Positions 50,823-61,792 of a DNA stretch of 64,000 nt are shown here, piece by piece. Made by a program: the position numbers and the translations under genes. The stretch is taken from assembly GCF_029637485.1 (NCBI RefSeq), contig NZ_CP069128.1, forward strand, positions 1,954,001 to 2,018,000. The letters are read 5' to 3'. Each line of letters begins with the position of its first letter. Positions within the stretch are counted from its first letter, which is position 1. The notes under the pieces are model-generated. The model had not been told where the DNA came from. It worked only from the letters and a program-made list of their open reading frames with translations, and did not search any database. Origin of the DNA: Sphingomonas sp. LHG3406-1. Lineage in GTDB: Bacteria > Pseudomonadota > Alphaproteobacteria > Sphingomonadales > Sphingomonadaceae.

Positions 50823-51626
50823 TTCGGGCAGCCACTTCAAACCCCAGCCATCGATTTTTCCGGTTCGGGGGTCGCGAGCTAGGCGCCTCCTGAAGAGTTC
50901 TTCAACAAGGCGGGGCCCGAAGCCCGTGGCAGGCGCCATCCCCGTCTTCTCCGTCTTAAGGTAGCGAAGCAGCGGGTGCGCAAGCGAATCAGCGAGTTGG
51001 TGCCCGGCCACATTATCCGTCTTCCGCGCGAACTTGATTTCTCGGCTTAGGAGCACGCTCTGCACTTTGCTTGCGCGGACAGTTAAATTGCCATGCTGGT
51101 AAAGATGAGAGTAGGCCTTCTTGAGCCGCTTATCTGCCCACTTGTCGCGACTTTCAATTAATACGTCACCCTGAAATCCATTTCGGCTTAACCATTTAAC
51201 GAAACGCTCTACGAGTATCTCAAGGCAATAGTGATAAGGGTCGTGCTGCCAGACCTTGTACTTTTCCCTATGTGCCACCTTGTCTATCGCGCCTGCAATG
51301 ATCAGGTAATTAGACTTGGCAACGAACTCCAGCCAAGCATCTTCGAATAGCCTGCGGACCTGCTCATCGTGCAGGAGTTGTTGGAATGGCGCTTCTCCTC
51401 GCACCATCTCGCGGCGGTGAAGGATGACTTCAGCACCTTCTTCAAAAAACGTCCTCTTGATAGCGTTCAGAGAAGCTGTGAAGGGGCCGTCATGTATGTC
51501 CTGCCGCATGATCACGCCGGCTAAGCAGAGGAAGCGATCAGAGTGACCTGCTTTTAAAGTCTGAGTGCCGGTCTCATCGATGTAGAGCCGATACCTTGCG
51601 GAGGGTGGAACGAACATTGGGAACAC
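50820..51626 (-). CDS. DUF3800 family protein
   Basis: 268 residues starting at GTG 51626 (ATG 51617 is an alternative). The DUF3800 core is visible: YRLYIDETGTQTL (the acidic DE of an RNase H-like fold), then a middle block and a final ADSLAHPLLRYL with a second acidic site. DUF3800 proteins are widespread on mobile islands and near defence genes; the nuclease-like activity is inferred from fold, not shown. Base composition here is clearly lower in GC than in flanking genes, and the codon use differs, so the gene was probably acquired. No integrase is present. Confidence 0.85.
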   Translation of the reverse strand: MFPMFVPPSARYRLYIDETGTQTLKAGHSDRFLCLAGVIMRQDIHDGPFTASLNAIKRTFFEEGAEVILHRREMVRGEAPFQQLLHDEQVRRLFEDAWLEFVAKSNYLIIAGAIDKVAHREKYKVWQHDPYHYCLEILVERFVKWLSRNGFQGDVLIESRDKWADKRLKKAYSHLYQHGNLTVRASKVQSVLLSREIKFARKTDNVAGHQLADSLAHPLLRYLKTEKTGMAPATGFGPRLVEELFRRRLARDPRTGKIDGWGLKWLPE

Positions 51627-51767
51627 GACTTGTTTCTTTGCTAAGCAGAGTCAACTACTAAGCCAGCTAAGTAGTGCTAGTCCGACCCGCCAACCAATTG
51701 TGCCCCGGCGACTGACACCAGCGTTGAGACACCCAACCGCGCGAGCGCCTAGCGGGATACCTAATCC

Positions 51768-51970
51768 TCAGCCCTCCGCCAGCCAGTGCGCCACCAGCGC
51801 ATTGGCGTGACCGTGGCCCATGCCGTGTTCGCTTTTGAGCCAGGCGACACGTTCCATGTGCTTCGCCGGGGGACGCGCTTGCAGGAGGGCTTTCCACTCG
51901 GCGATGGGCCTGCCGTACTTCTTCTCGATCGAGGGAAAGTAGGAGGCGGGGCCTTTCACCTTGTCGGCCA

Positions 51971-51971
<1 letters not shown>
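51768..51971 (-). CDS. DUF4287 domain protein
   Basis: 67 residues from the ATG at 51971: SYFPSIEKKYGRPIAEWKAL, HMERVAWLKSEHGMGHGHANAL and VAHWL match DUF4287, a small uncharacterised cytoplasmic family. The ATG shares its last base with the thiC stop (TGATG), so it is translated by re-initiation after thiC. The link to thiamine is positional only. Confidence 0.88.
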
Positions 51972-54028
<2,057 letters not shown>

Positions 54029-54090
54029 GCCTGCCTTACGGCTTGCCGCGGCATTGCGCCAGACGGGCTGTCGCGCCATCAGGTCGGGCC

Positions 54091-54993
54091 ATGGCGCTGA
54101 CCCATCTCGACCGGCTCGAAGCGGAGAGCATCCACATCCTGCGGGAGGTGGTGGCGACGTGCCGCAAGCCGGTGTTCCTGTATTCGATCGGGAAGGATTC
54201 GAGCGTCATGCTCCACCTGGCGCTGAAGGCGTTCGCGCCGGCGCCGCCGCCCTTTCCCTTCCTCCATATCGCCAGCGGCTGGGACTTCCGGGCGATGCTG
54301 GAACATCGTGATGCCATGGCGTCACGCCACGGGCTGGAGCTGATCGTCTGGCACAACGAGGAAGCGGCAGCGCGGGGGGTGGAGCCGTTCGGAACCCCGA
54401 TTCCGACCTACACGCGGCTGATGCTGACCGAGGCGCTTCGGGCGGCGCTTGCGGCGGGCGGCTATGACGCGGCGTTCGGCGGTGGTCGGCGGGACGAGGA
54501 GAAGGCGCGGGCGAAAGAGCGCATCTTCTCCTTCCGGGGCCCGGGCGGCGGTTGGGACCCCAAGCTGCAGCGGCCGGAATTGTGGAACCTCTACAATGCC
54601 AGGGTCCATGCCGGGGAGAGCATCCGCGTCTTTCCCCTGAGTAATTGGACCGAGCGCGACGTGTGGGACTATATCGCGCGGGAAGAGGTGCCGATCGTGC
54701 CGCTCTACCTGGCGGCGGAGCGGCCGACGGTGGTGCGGAGCGGCACCCTGCTGATGGTCGACGACCCCGCGCGCTTCCCCGGGATCGAGGGCCACGAGGT
54801 GGTCACCCGCCGCATACGCTTTCGCACCATGGGCTGCTGGCCGCTGACGGGCGCGATGGAAAGCGAGGCGGACACGCTGGACAAGGTTCTGGCGGAGATG
54901 GCGGCGCTTCGCACCAGCGAGCGGCAGGGGCGGGTCATCGACCGCGACGAGAGCGCATCGATGGAAGTGAAGAAGCGCGAGGGCTATTTCTGA
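54091..54993 (+). CDS. cysD: CysD, sulfate adenylyltransferase subunit 2
   Basis: Small subunit of ATP sulfurylase, making APS from sulfate and ATP with CysN. 300 residues from ATG 54091. [20 protein letters not shown] start ([17 protein letters not shown]), the PP-loop [53 protein letters not shown] and [11 protein letters not shown] are all CysD signatures. The frame upstream to 54025 overlaps the TPP aptamer and is not coding. It overlaps cysNC by TGATG. It is divergent from thiC. Confidence 0.97.
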   Translation: MALTHLDRLEAESIHILREVVATCRKPVFLYSIGKDSSVMLHLALKAFAPAPPPFPFLHIASGWDFRAMLEHRDAMASRHGLELIVWHNEEAAARGVEPFGTPIPTYTRLMLTEALRAALAAGGYDAAFGGGRRDEEKARAKERIFSFRGPGGGWDPKLQRPELWNLYNARVHAGESIRVFPLSNWTERDVWDYIAREEVPIVPLYLAAERPTVVRSGTLLMVDDPARFPGIEGHEVVTRRIRFRTMGCWPLTGAMESEADTLDKVLAEMAALRTSERQGRVIDRDESASMEVKKREGYF

Positions 54994-56825
54994 TGGACCT
55001 GCTGCGGTTCATCACCTGCGGCTCGGTCGATGACGGCAAGTCGACGCTGATCGGGCGGCTTCTGCACGACAGCGCGCAGCTGATGGAGGACCAGCTGGCA
55101 GCGCTGGAAAGCGACAGCCGGCGGGTGGGCACGCAAGGGCAGGCAATCGACTTTGCTTTGCTGGTCGACGGGCTGGCGGCGGAGCGCGAGCAGGGCATCA
55201 CCATCGACGTCGCCTACCGCTTCTTCTCGAGCGCGACGCGCCGCTTCATCGTCGCCGATTGTCCCGGGCACGAGCAATACACGCGCAATATGGCGACCGG
55301 CGCGTCGACCGCGCACGCCGCGGTGCTGCTGGTCGATGCGCGCAAGGGCGTGCTGACGCAGACAAGGCGGCACGCGGCCATCTGCCGGCTGATGGGTGTC
55401 CGGCACCTGATCCTGGCGGTCAACAAGATGGACCTGGTGGAGTTCGATCGGGCGCGGTTCGAGGATGTCCGGGCGGAGTTCGCGGACTTCGCCGAGGCGC
55501 AGGGCATCGCCGAGGCAGTCGCGATCCCGCTGTCGGGGCTGACCGGCGACAATGTGTTCGGCCGGTCCGAGGCCATGCGTTGGCATGAGGGCCCGACCCT
55601 GATGGAGGCGCTGGAGGCGGTACCGGCGGCGGAGGACAGGGGCGAAGGGCCGCTTCGGCTGCCGGTCCAGTGGGTCAATCGTCCCCACCAGGACTTCCGC
55701 GGCTTTGCCGGCCTGATCGCCGCCGGATCGGTGGTCCGCGGACAGGACGTAAGGGTGCTCCCTTCCGGGCGCACCAGCCGGGTCGCACGCCTGCTCGTCG
55801 GCGATCGGGCGGTTGAGCGGGCCGAGGCGGGGCAGTCGGTCACGGTCACGCTCACCGACGAAGTGGAGTGCGGCCGCGGGTCGGTGATCGTCGCCCTGCC
55901 CCATGCGCCGCAGGTTTCCGACCAGTTCGAGGCAAGCCTAGTCTGGCTGTCGGAAGAGGAGCTGCTGCCAGGACGCGGCTATTGGTTGCAACTGGCGACG
56001 CAGAGCGTCACCGCCACCGTCCAGCCTCCGAAATATGAGCTGGGGCTCGACAGCGGCGAACAATTGGCGGCCAAGACGCTCGGCCTCAATGCGATCGGCG
56101 TCGCCGAGATCGCGACCGACCGGCCGATCGTGTTTGAGCCCTATGCCGGCAATCGGACGCTCGGCGGGTTCATCCTGATCGACAAGGCGACCAACGCGAC
56201 GGTCGCCTGCGGCATGATCCACTTCGCGCTGCGGCGGGCGCAGAACATCCACTGGCAGGCGATCGAGGTCGGCCGCGAGGCGCATGCCCGGCAGAAGGGG
56301 CAGAAGCCGTGCGTCGTCTGGCTGACGGGCCTTAGCGGGGCAGGCAAGTCGACCATCGCCAATCTTGTCGAGAAGCGGCTGTTCGATCTCGGCCGGCACA
56401 GCTTTCTGCTGGACGGGGACAACGTCCGCCACGGGCTTAGCCGCGACCTCGGCTTCACCGAAGCGGACCGGATCGAGAATATCCGCCGGGTGGGCGAGGT
56501 GGCGCGGCTGATGGCGGATGCCGGCCTGATCGTCATCACCGCCTTCATCTCGCCCTTCCGGGCGGAGCGTGAGCTGGTTCGCAGGATGCTGCCGGACGGC
56601 GAGTTCCTGGAAGTGTTCGTCGATGCCCCGCTGGCCGAGGCGGAAAGCCGCGACGTGAAGGGCCTCTACGCCAAGGCGCGGGCGGGCAAGCTCAGCAACT
56701 TCACCGGCATCGACAGCCCGTATGAGGTGCCGGAAGCGCCGGATCTCCATATCGACACTACAACATTGAGCGCCGAGGAAGCGGCGGAGCGGATCGTCGC
56801 GCTGCTGCTGGAACGCCGCGGCTGA
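54993..56825 (+). CDS. cysNC: CysN-CysC fusion: sulfate adenylyltransferase subunit 1 / APS kinase
   Basis: 610 residues. The N-terminal GTPase (CysN) has G1 [18 protein letters not shown]3 DCPGHEQY and G4 NKMD, with two beta-barrel domains. From about residue 435 an APS kinase (CysC) follows, with P-loop GLSGAGKST near 446 and [15 protein letters not shown]. The fusion is common in alphaproteobacteria and makes PAPS from sulfate in two steps. Start ATG 54993 overlaps cysD. No cysH or cysI is in the window. Confidence 0.97.
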   Translation: MDLLRFITCGSVDDGKSTLIGRLLHDSAQLMEDQLAALESDSRRVGTQGQAIDFALLVDGLAAEREQGITIDVAYRFFSSATRRFIVADCPGHEQYTRNMATGASTAHAAVLLVDARKGVLTQTRRHAAICRLMGVRHLILAVNKMDLVEFDRARFEDVRAEFADFAEAQGIAEAVAIPLSGLTGDNVFGRSEAMRWHEGPTLMEALEAVPAAEDRGEGPLRLPVQWVNRPHQDFRGFAGLIAAGSVVRGQDVRVLPSGRTSRVARLLVGDRAVERAEAGQSVTVTLTDEVECGRGSVIVALPHAPQVSDQFEASLVWLSEEELLPGRGYWLQLATQSVTATVQPPKYELGLDSGEQLAAKTLGLNAIGVAEIATDRPIVFEPYAGNRTLGGFILIDKATNATVACGMIHFALRRAQNIHWQAIEVGREAHARQKGQKPCVVWLTGLSGAGKSTIANLVEKRLFDLGRHSFLLDGDNVRHGLSRDLGFTEADRIENIRRVGEVARLMADAGLIVITAFISPFRAERELVRRMLPDGEFLEVFVDAPLAEAESRDVKGLYAKARAGKLSNFTGIDSPYEVPEAPDLHIDTTTLSAEEAAERIVALLLERRG

Positions 56826-56975
56826 TCGTTCCGGCGCAAGATTCAGGCCGTCGGACGGTCAATTGTCGCTGATCCGTTGCCGGGGCGACACAAATCCTGA
56901 AAGATGTTTGCGCGGGATCGGGACCCAAGCGCCCGGTCCTGCGTTGGCTCCGCCGATAACCAAGGGAGAAAATAC

Positions 56976-57245
56976 GTGCGTGCTCTGATTCTGGTCGCTG
57001 GTGCGGCCCTTTCCCTCGCGGCTTGCGGCAGCAACACCGCCGAGACCGAAAATGCCGATGCCAATCTGATGATGGCTGACAACATGGCCACCATGGACGC
57101 CAACATGATGGGCATGGATGCCAACATGACTTCCATGAACGGCATGGATTCCAACATGATGGCTGCCAATTCAATGGAAGCCAACATGATGGCGCAGGAC
57201 ATGAACACCAATTCGCCGGACACGAACCTCGCCAACGGCATGTAA
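56976..57245 (+). CDS. Met/Asn-rich lipoprotein
   Basis: 89 residues starting at GTG 56976, with GGGAG 10 nt upstream. The signal peptide ends in the lipobox LSLAAC (Cys 17). The mature 72 residues contain 17 methionines, mostly in irregular D/S/E-A/S-N-M-M units (ANMM recurs several times), and are nearly free of aromatics and basic residues. Such proteins are frequent in sphingomonads; they may bind soft metals or be disordered surface-tethered spacers, but no function is known. A strong terminator follows at 57306. Confidence 0.8.
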   Translation: MRALILVAGAALSLAACGSNTAETENADANLMMADNMATMDANMMGMDANMTSMNGMDSNMMAANSMEANMMAQDMNTNSPDTNLANGM

Positions 57246-57305
57246 TATGGCCTGACCGGTTCAATCGGGCGGCGTTGCACGCAATTTCGTCGCCCGGCTC
57301 CGGGG

Positions 57306-57347
57306 AAGCGCTCGCTCCTGAACAAGGGAGCGAGCGCTTCTTCTTTG
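57306..57347 (+). terminator. Strong intrinsic terminator after the Met-rich lipoprotein
   Basis: Perfect 13-bp stem AAGCGCTCGCTCC / GGAGCGAGCGCTT with an 8-nt loop, followed by CTTCTTTG. It isolates the lipoprotein gene from the downstream mipA-like gene. Confidence 0.85.
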
Positions 57348-57418
57348 TGGGCCATTGCGGCGCATGGTCCTTAGTCCGCTTTGCAACCAACGCCGATGCG
57401 GGCTGTTGCGCCACTGAC

Positions 57419-58198
57419 ATGAAGCATCTGATCCTCGCCTGCGCGGTCCTGGCCACCGCTGTCGCCGCTCCTGCTTATGCCCAGGAGAATGAGGATCTGC
57501 GCGTGCGCGTGGGGATCGGAGCACAGGTCCGGCCGGAATTCGTCGGAGCCGAGGACCGTGAGGTCGGGCCCTTGTTCGACATTGACGTCGCCAGGGGCGA
57601 CAAGCCGTTCCAGATCGAGGCGCCGGACGACAGCTTTGGCCTTCGCCTCGTCAACGAGGGTGGATTCGTCTTCGGTCCCGCCGCCAACATCGCGCCGAGC
57701 CGCAAGGAACGCGACGTCGGCGCGCCGGTCGGCAAGGTGAAGACGACGCTGGAGGTGGGCGGGTTCGCCGAATATCTCCTCACCGACAGCTTCCGCCTGC
57801 GCGGCCAGCTGCTGAAAGGCGTCAACGGCCATGAAGGGCTGGTCGGCTCGATCGGTGCCGATGCCATTTTCCGGGACGGCGACCGCTATGCCGCGACGCT
57901 CGGCCCGCGGCTGCTATGGTCCGACTCCCGCTACCAGCTCGCCTATTTCGGGGTGAGCCCCGCCGCCTCGCTGGCGGCCGGCCTGCCCGTCTATCGACCC
58001 GGCGGCGGTGTCCATGCCGTGGCGCTTGCGGGCGGGCTCACGACCCAGCTCGGACCGCGCTGGGGCCTGTTCGGCTATGCTCGCGCGGAGCGGCTGGTGG
58101 GGGATGCGGCGAGGTCGCCGATCGTGCGCGAATATGGCTCGCGCAACCAGCTGTCGGCGGGCCTGGGGCTCAGCTACGTGTTCCGGGTGGAACGCTAG
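57419..58198 (+). CDS. MipA/OmpV family outer-membrane protein
   Basis: 259 residues from ATG 57419 with signal peptide (LATAVAAPAYAQ). MipA/OmpV scaffolding barrel features: VRVGIGAQVRPEFVGAEDREVGP-type start, GGFVFGPAANIAPSRK, LGPRLLWSDSRYQLAYFGVSPA and a C-terminal strand LSAGLGLSYVFRVER. The final residues are F-R-V-E-R rather than a terminal aromatic, so barrel insertion may use the preceding Phe. MipA bridges peptidoglycan hydrolase and synthase in E. coli; OmpV-type members are porins. Which applies is open. Confidence 0.92.
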   Translation: MKHLILACAVLATAVAAPAYAQENEDLRVRVGIGAQVRPEFVGAEDREVGPLFDIDVARGDKPFQIEAPDDSFGLRLVNEGGFVFGPAANIAPSRKERDVGAPVGKVKTTLEVGGFAEYLLTDSFRLRGQLLKGVNGHEGLVGSIGADAIFRDGDRYAATLGPRLLWSDSRYQLAYFGVSPAASLAAGLPVYRPGGGVHAVALAGGLTTQLGPRWGLFGYARAERLVGDAARSPIVREYGSRNQLSAGLGLSYVFRVER

Positions 58199-58217
58199 GC
58201 GTCTCTCGCCGGCAAGC

Positions 58218-58589
58218 TCAGCGCCCGTCCTGGCGAACGAGGATCACGGGTGAAGTCGTCGCTCCGGGCGGCCGCAGCAAAACCTCGTCCTGCCGGTCCA
58301 CCCTGTAAGTCGCCGACCAGTCCAGCGCTCCGAAATGCCGGTTGGTGCAGGCCTGGCCGCGGAGCGTGACGAGTGTCCGTTCGGGCGGCGGTTCTTCCTG
58401 ATCCCAGAACATCAGGCAGAAGTTGTCAGGCCCGCTTATGCCCAGCACCTAAGGACCCTGACTGAGCCGGAACTCGGCGCCTGCCGGCGAACGATAGATA
58501 CCCTCGGGGTAGGGCGTGGCGTTGCAGCTCGAGAGCAAGAGTCCACCGAAGCCGGCAAACAGCAGCCCTGGCCGAGCCTGCCGCGCCAC
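58218..58589 (-). pseudogene. Lipoprotein gene interrupted by an in-frame amber codon
   Basis: From GTG 58589 a lipoprotein signal is encoded (LLFAGFGGLLLSSC, Cys 22), then 24 more residues up to an in-frame TAG at 58449-58451. The same frame continues without a break for 76 codons (LGISGPDNFCLMFWDQEEPP ...) to a TGA. The two halves read as one ~123-residue lipoprotein. The C-terminal half alone has no signal and no ribosome site. It lies 10 bp downstream of fdxA and was probably cotranscribed. Either a recent nonsense mutation or an error at 58449-58451 explains it; read-through is less likely. Confidence 0.7.
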
Positions 58590-58599
58590 GTCCTGCGGC

Positions 58600-58938
58600 T
58601 TAGTCGCCCTCGCCCGGTTCCGGGGAGAAGAAGGCGTCGTACTTGCCGTCCTTGCCCTTATAGTCGTCGGCGTCGGCCGGGCTGTCCTTCTTGCGGGTGA
58701 TGTTCGGCCATTGCGCCGAGAAGGTGGAGTTCAGCTCCAGCCACTTTTCGTTGCCCGACTCCGTGTCCGGGAGGATGGCCTCGGCCGGGCATTCCGGCTC
58801 GCACACGCCGCAGTCGATGCACTCGTTGGGGTTGATGACGAGCATGTTCTCGCCCTCGTAGAAGCAGTCGACCGGGCAGACCTCGACACAGTCCATATAT
58901 TTGCAGCGGATGCAGGCGTCGGTGACGACGTAGGTCAT
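58600..58938 (-). CDS. fdxA: FdxA, 7Fe ferredoxin
   Basis: 112 residues with a [3Fe-4S] and a [4Fe-4S] cluster: cysteines at 9, 17, 21, 25 and at 40, 43, 46, 50 ([18 protein letters not shown], then [12 protein letters not shown]). The long C-terminal extension ([14 protein letters not shown] ...) is typical of alphaproteobacterial FdxA. Low-potential electron carrier in the cytoplasm, partner unknown. The order helicase-S4-fdxA is conserved in this class; carD often follows, but here a decayed lipoprotein gene does. Confidence 0.97.
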   Translation of the reverse strand: MTYVVTDACIRCKYMDCVEVCPVDCFYEGENMLVINPNECIDCGVCEPECPAEAILPDTESGNEKWLELNSTFSAQWPNITRKKDSPADADDYKGKDGKYDAFFSPEPGEGD

Positions 58939-58973
58939 GGCGGTCTCTCTTAAGCTCCCTGTTCGGCCAAGCG

Positions 58974-59246
58974 CTATGCCGCGCCGAAGCCATCGTCAAC
59001 GCCCAGCTCTTCGTAACAGGCCCGCGCTTCCGGTGCCGGGCCGCGGCGGGCGGGAAGGGCGAGGACCCGGATGACGCGGATCTGGCCGCGCAGGGGCAAG
59101 GTGACGGTGGAGCCGATGCGGACGGCGTCGGACACCTTCTCGACCCGGCGGCCGTCGATGCGGGTGCGGCCTTCCTCGAGCAGCGCCTGGGCCTGGGTCC
59201 GGGACTTCAGCAGGCGGATGAAGAAGAGAAAGCGGTCGAGGCGCAT
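58974..59246 (-). CDS. RNA-binding S4-domain protein (Hsp15-like)
   Basis: 90 residues: [20 protein letters not shown] and [20 protein letters not shown] form the S4 RNA-binding motif; then [21 protein letters not shown]. It resembles Hsp15, which binds stalled 50S with nascent chains. The start ATG directly abuts the helicase stop (TAG-ATG), so it is translated by coupling from the upstream helicase gene. Confidence 0.95.
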   Translation of the reverse strand: MRLDRFLFFIRLLKSRTQAQALLEEGRTRIDGRRVEKVSDAVRIGSTVTLPLRGQIRVIRVLALPARRGPAPEARACYEELGVDDGFGAA

Positions 59247-61763
59247 CTAGCGCTTGAGGCCTGCCAGCGCCGCGAAGGCATTGCCGGGGCGGGCGGGCTG
59301 GGGTCGGGCGCGGCTGCGCGGACGGGTGCCGCGCCACGACCAGGCGCCGCCCTGCTCCTGGAAGCCGACCTCGGCCATCAGCCGCGCGAGGGCGTCGTCG
59401 CCGAGGCCAAGCGAGGTGACGAGGGCGCGGTCGATCGGATCCAGAGCCTCGCCCTCAGCGCGTCTGGCGGCGCGCATCTGGTGGGCATGCGCGGCCAGCC
59501 GGTCCGCAAGGTCGACGCGCAGCCACGTGTCGCCGAGCCGGCGGTAGGCGAGGCAGGCGCCCTGGCGGTCGCTTTCCGCCGGGAGGATCGAGGCGCCGGG
59601 GCGCGGGAGCGCCGGCATCGGCTGGTTGCCGCGGACCGCCAGCAGGGCGGCACGCCAGCGCTGGGCTTCGGGCTTGAGCAGGGAGGGGACGAACACGTCG
59701 AGGGCGCCAAGCCGGACCTTCAGCTTGTGCAGCGCCGCGCGCATCGGGCGGTCGAGCTGGCCGATCGGTTCGGCCAATGCCTTGCGCGGAAGGAGGCCGC
59801 CGGCATCGGCCAGCATGGCGGTGAGGGCGCGGACGGGCGGGCCGTAATGCCGATCGGTCGAGGCGGCCGTCAGCCGGGCGAGGTCGCCGCAATGGCGGGT
59901 GACCTGCCGCTCTAGCCAGGCTTCCATGTGGGCGCGGAGGGCCGTCCGGACGGGGGCGGAGAGACGGTCGAGCGCGCGGACGGTGCGCAGCGCCGGCTCC
60001 GTAACGCTGCGGCCGGGCGCGAGCCGGGCGAGGAGATGGCCGTCGGCGGCAATGCCGATGTCTCCGCCGGCGGGCGCGAACAGGGTGAAGCGGGTGTCCT
60101 CCCCGGCGCAGAGGTCGCGGGCGCGGCGATCGAGTTCGTCGCCGAGGCGGCGCTCGGCGGCGGCGAGGAGCAGGCGCTTGTCGGCGAGGCGGGCGGCGGG
60201 GTCGACCTTGAATTCGAAGCCGGTGAGGTGGCCGATCGGCTCCGGCCCGACGCTGACTTCCCCTTCGGCAGAAACGGTGACCGGAAGCGCATCCGCCCCG
60301 CGCGCGCCGATGTCGCGGACGAGCACGGCGGTGCGGCGGTCGACGAAGCGCTGGGTGAGGGCGCCGTGGAGAGCATCGGACAGGCGCGATTCCACGTGGC
60401 GGGTTCGCTCGGCCCATTTGGCGGGATCGGCCAGCCAGTCGGAGCGATGGGCGATATAGGCCCAGCTGCGCACTCCGGCGAGGCGATCGGCCAGCGCCTC
60501 GATGTCGCCTGCGACATTGTCGAGGCGGCTGACCTCGGCGGCGAACCAGTCCTGCGCGACATGGCCGCCGTCGGCGATGTAGCCGAAGATGCGGCGGACC
60601 ATCCGCGCATGGTGCATCGGCCCGACCTTGCGGAAGTCCGGCAGGCCGCAGGCGGCCCACAGCCGGCGCGCGGCGGCTCCGCGGCGGGCGGCGATCGCCG
60701 GGTCCTCGGCAAGCGCCTTCAGCACGGCAAGGTCGATCGACAGCGGCGCCGGGCGAAGCAGGGGATCGTCGCTGCGCGCTTCCAGGCTGCGGATCAGCGA
60801 GGTGACGTCGGTGAAGTCGAGGTCGGAAGAGCGCCAGTAAAGGTGATCGAGCGGCCGGAAGCGATGCTCCTCGATCGCGTTGATCTCCTCGTCGGTGAAG
60901 GCCGGGCCATTGTCGCCGCCGAGGCCGAGGGTGCCGAAGGTGCCGTCGCGCTGGTGGCGACCGGCACGGCCGGCGATCTGGGCCATTTCGGAGATGGTGA
61001 GGCGGCGGTCGCGGCGGCCGTCGAACTTCTCGAGCCCGGCGAAGGCGACATGCGCCACGTCCATGTTGAGGCCCATGCCGACCGCGTCGGTGGCGACCAG
61101 ATAGTCGACCTCGCCGCGCTGGAACATGTCGACCTGGGCGTTGCGGGTGGCCGGCGACAGCGCGCCCATTACCACCGCCGCGCCGCCCTTGAAGCGGCGC
61201 AGCATCTCGGCCAGCGCATAGACCTGCTCGGCCGAGAAGGCGACGATGGCCGAGCGCGGGGGCAGGCGGCTGAGCTTGGTCGAACCGGCGTAGCGCAGGG
61301 TGGAAAAGCGCGGTCGGCTGACGATCTCCGCCTCGGGGATGAGTTGGCGGACCAAGGGCTTCAGCGTCGCCGAGCCGAGGATCAGCGTTTCCTCCCGGCC
61401 GCGGGCGCGGAGCAGGCGGTCGGTGAAGACGTGCCCGCGTTCGGGATCGGTGCCGAGCTGGGCCTCGTCGATGGCGCAGAAGGCATGATCCTGATCGACC
61501 GGCATGCTTTCGACGGTGGAGAGCCAGTAGCGGGCGGTGGGCGGGGCTATGCGCTCCTCGCCAGTCAGCAATGCGACCGCTTTCTCGCCCTTCAGCTTGA
61601 CGACCCGGTCGTAGACCTCGCGGGCGAGCAGGCGCAGCGGGAAGCCGATGACGCCGGAGGAATGGGCGCACATCCGCTCGATCGCCAAGTGGGTCTTGCC
61701 GGTGTTGGTGGGCCCGAGGACGGCCCGGATGATGCCGTCATTACGCGCGGCCATGCCAGTCAT
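59247..61763 (-). CDS. Suv3-like DEAD/DExH-box RNA helicase
   Basis: 838 residues. Walker A variant GPTNTGKT (17-24), DEAQ box (99-102), motif III GSATLKP, then motif VI in AQIAGRAGRHQRDGTFG. This is the Suv3 family, whose mitochondrial members unwind RNA for degradation with an exoribonuclease; the bacterial role is probably in RNA turnover. The C-terminal ~400 residues are alphaproteobacterial with scattered Arg-rich segments and a basic tail (RGTRPRSRARPQPARPG). The start could be MAARNDG at residue 4. It directly precedes the S4 gene. Confidence 0.94.
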   Translation of the reverse strand: MTGMAARNDGIIRAVLGPTNTGKTHLAIERMCAHSSGVIGFPLRLLAREVYDRVVKLKGEKAVALLTGEERIAPPTARYWLSTVESMPVDQDHAFCAIDEAQLGTDPERGHVFTDRLLRARGREETLILGSATLKPLVRQLIPEAEIVSRPRFSTLRYAGSTKLSRLPPRSAIVAFSAEQVYALAEMLRRFKGGAAVVMGALSPATRNAQVDMFQRGEVDYLVATDAVGMGLNMDVAHVAFAGLEKFDGRRDRRLTISEMAQIAGRAGRHQRDGTFGTLGLGGDNGPAFTDEEINAIEEHRFRPLDHLYWRSSDLDFTDVTSLIRSLEARSDDPLLRPAPLSIDLAVLKALAEDPAIAARRGAAARRLWAACGLPDFRKVGPMHHARMVRRIFGYIADGGHVAQDWFAAEVSRLDNVAGDIEALADRLAGVRSWAYIAHRSDWLADPAKWAERTRHVESRLSDALHGALTQRFVDRRTAVLVRDIGARGADALPVTVSAEGEVSVGPEPIGHLTGFEFKVDPAARLADKRLLLAAAERRLGDELDRRARDLCAGEDTRFTLFAPAGGDIGIAADGHLLARLAPGRSVTEPALRTVRALDRLSAPVRTALRAHMEAWLERQVTRHCGDLARLTAASTDRHYGPPVRALTAMLADAGGLLPRKALAEPIGQLDRPMRAALHKLKVRLGALDVFVPSLLKPEAQRWRAALLAVRGNQPMPALPRPGASILPAESDRQGACLAYRRLGDTWLRVDLADRLAAHAHQMRAARRAEGEALDPIDRALVTSLGLGDDALARLMAEVGFQEQGGAWSWRGTRPRSRARPQPARPGNAFAALAGLKR

Positions 61764-61792
61764 GTTGGCAGGCTCAACGCACGGTGCAAGCC

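Noticed and set aside
59455..61671. 738-codon minus-strand frame inside the helicase gene
   Set aside because: Second-frame shadow rich in Arg/Pro; the helicase motifs lie in the 59247-61763 frame.
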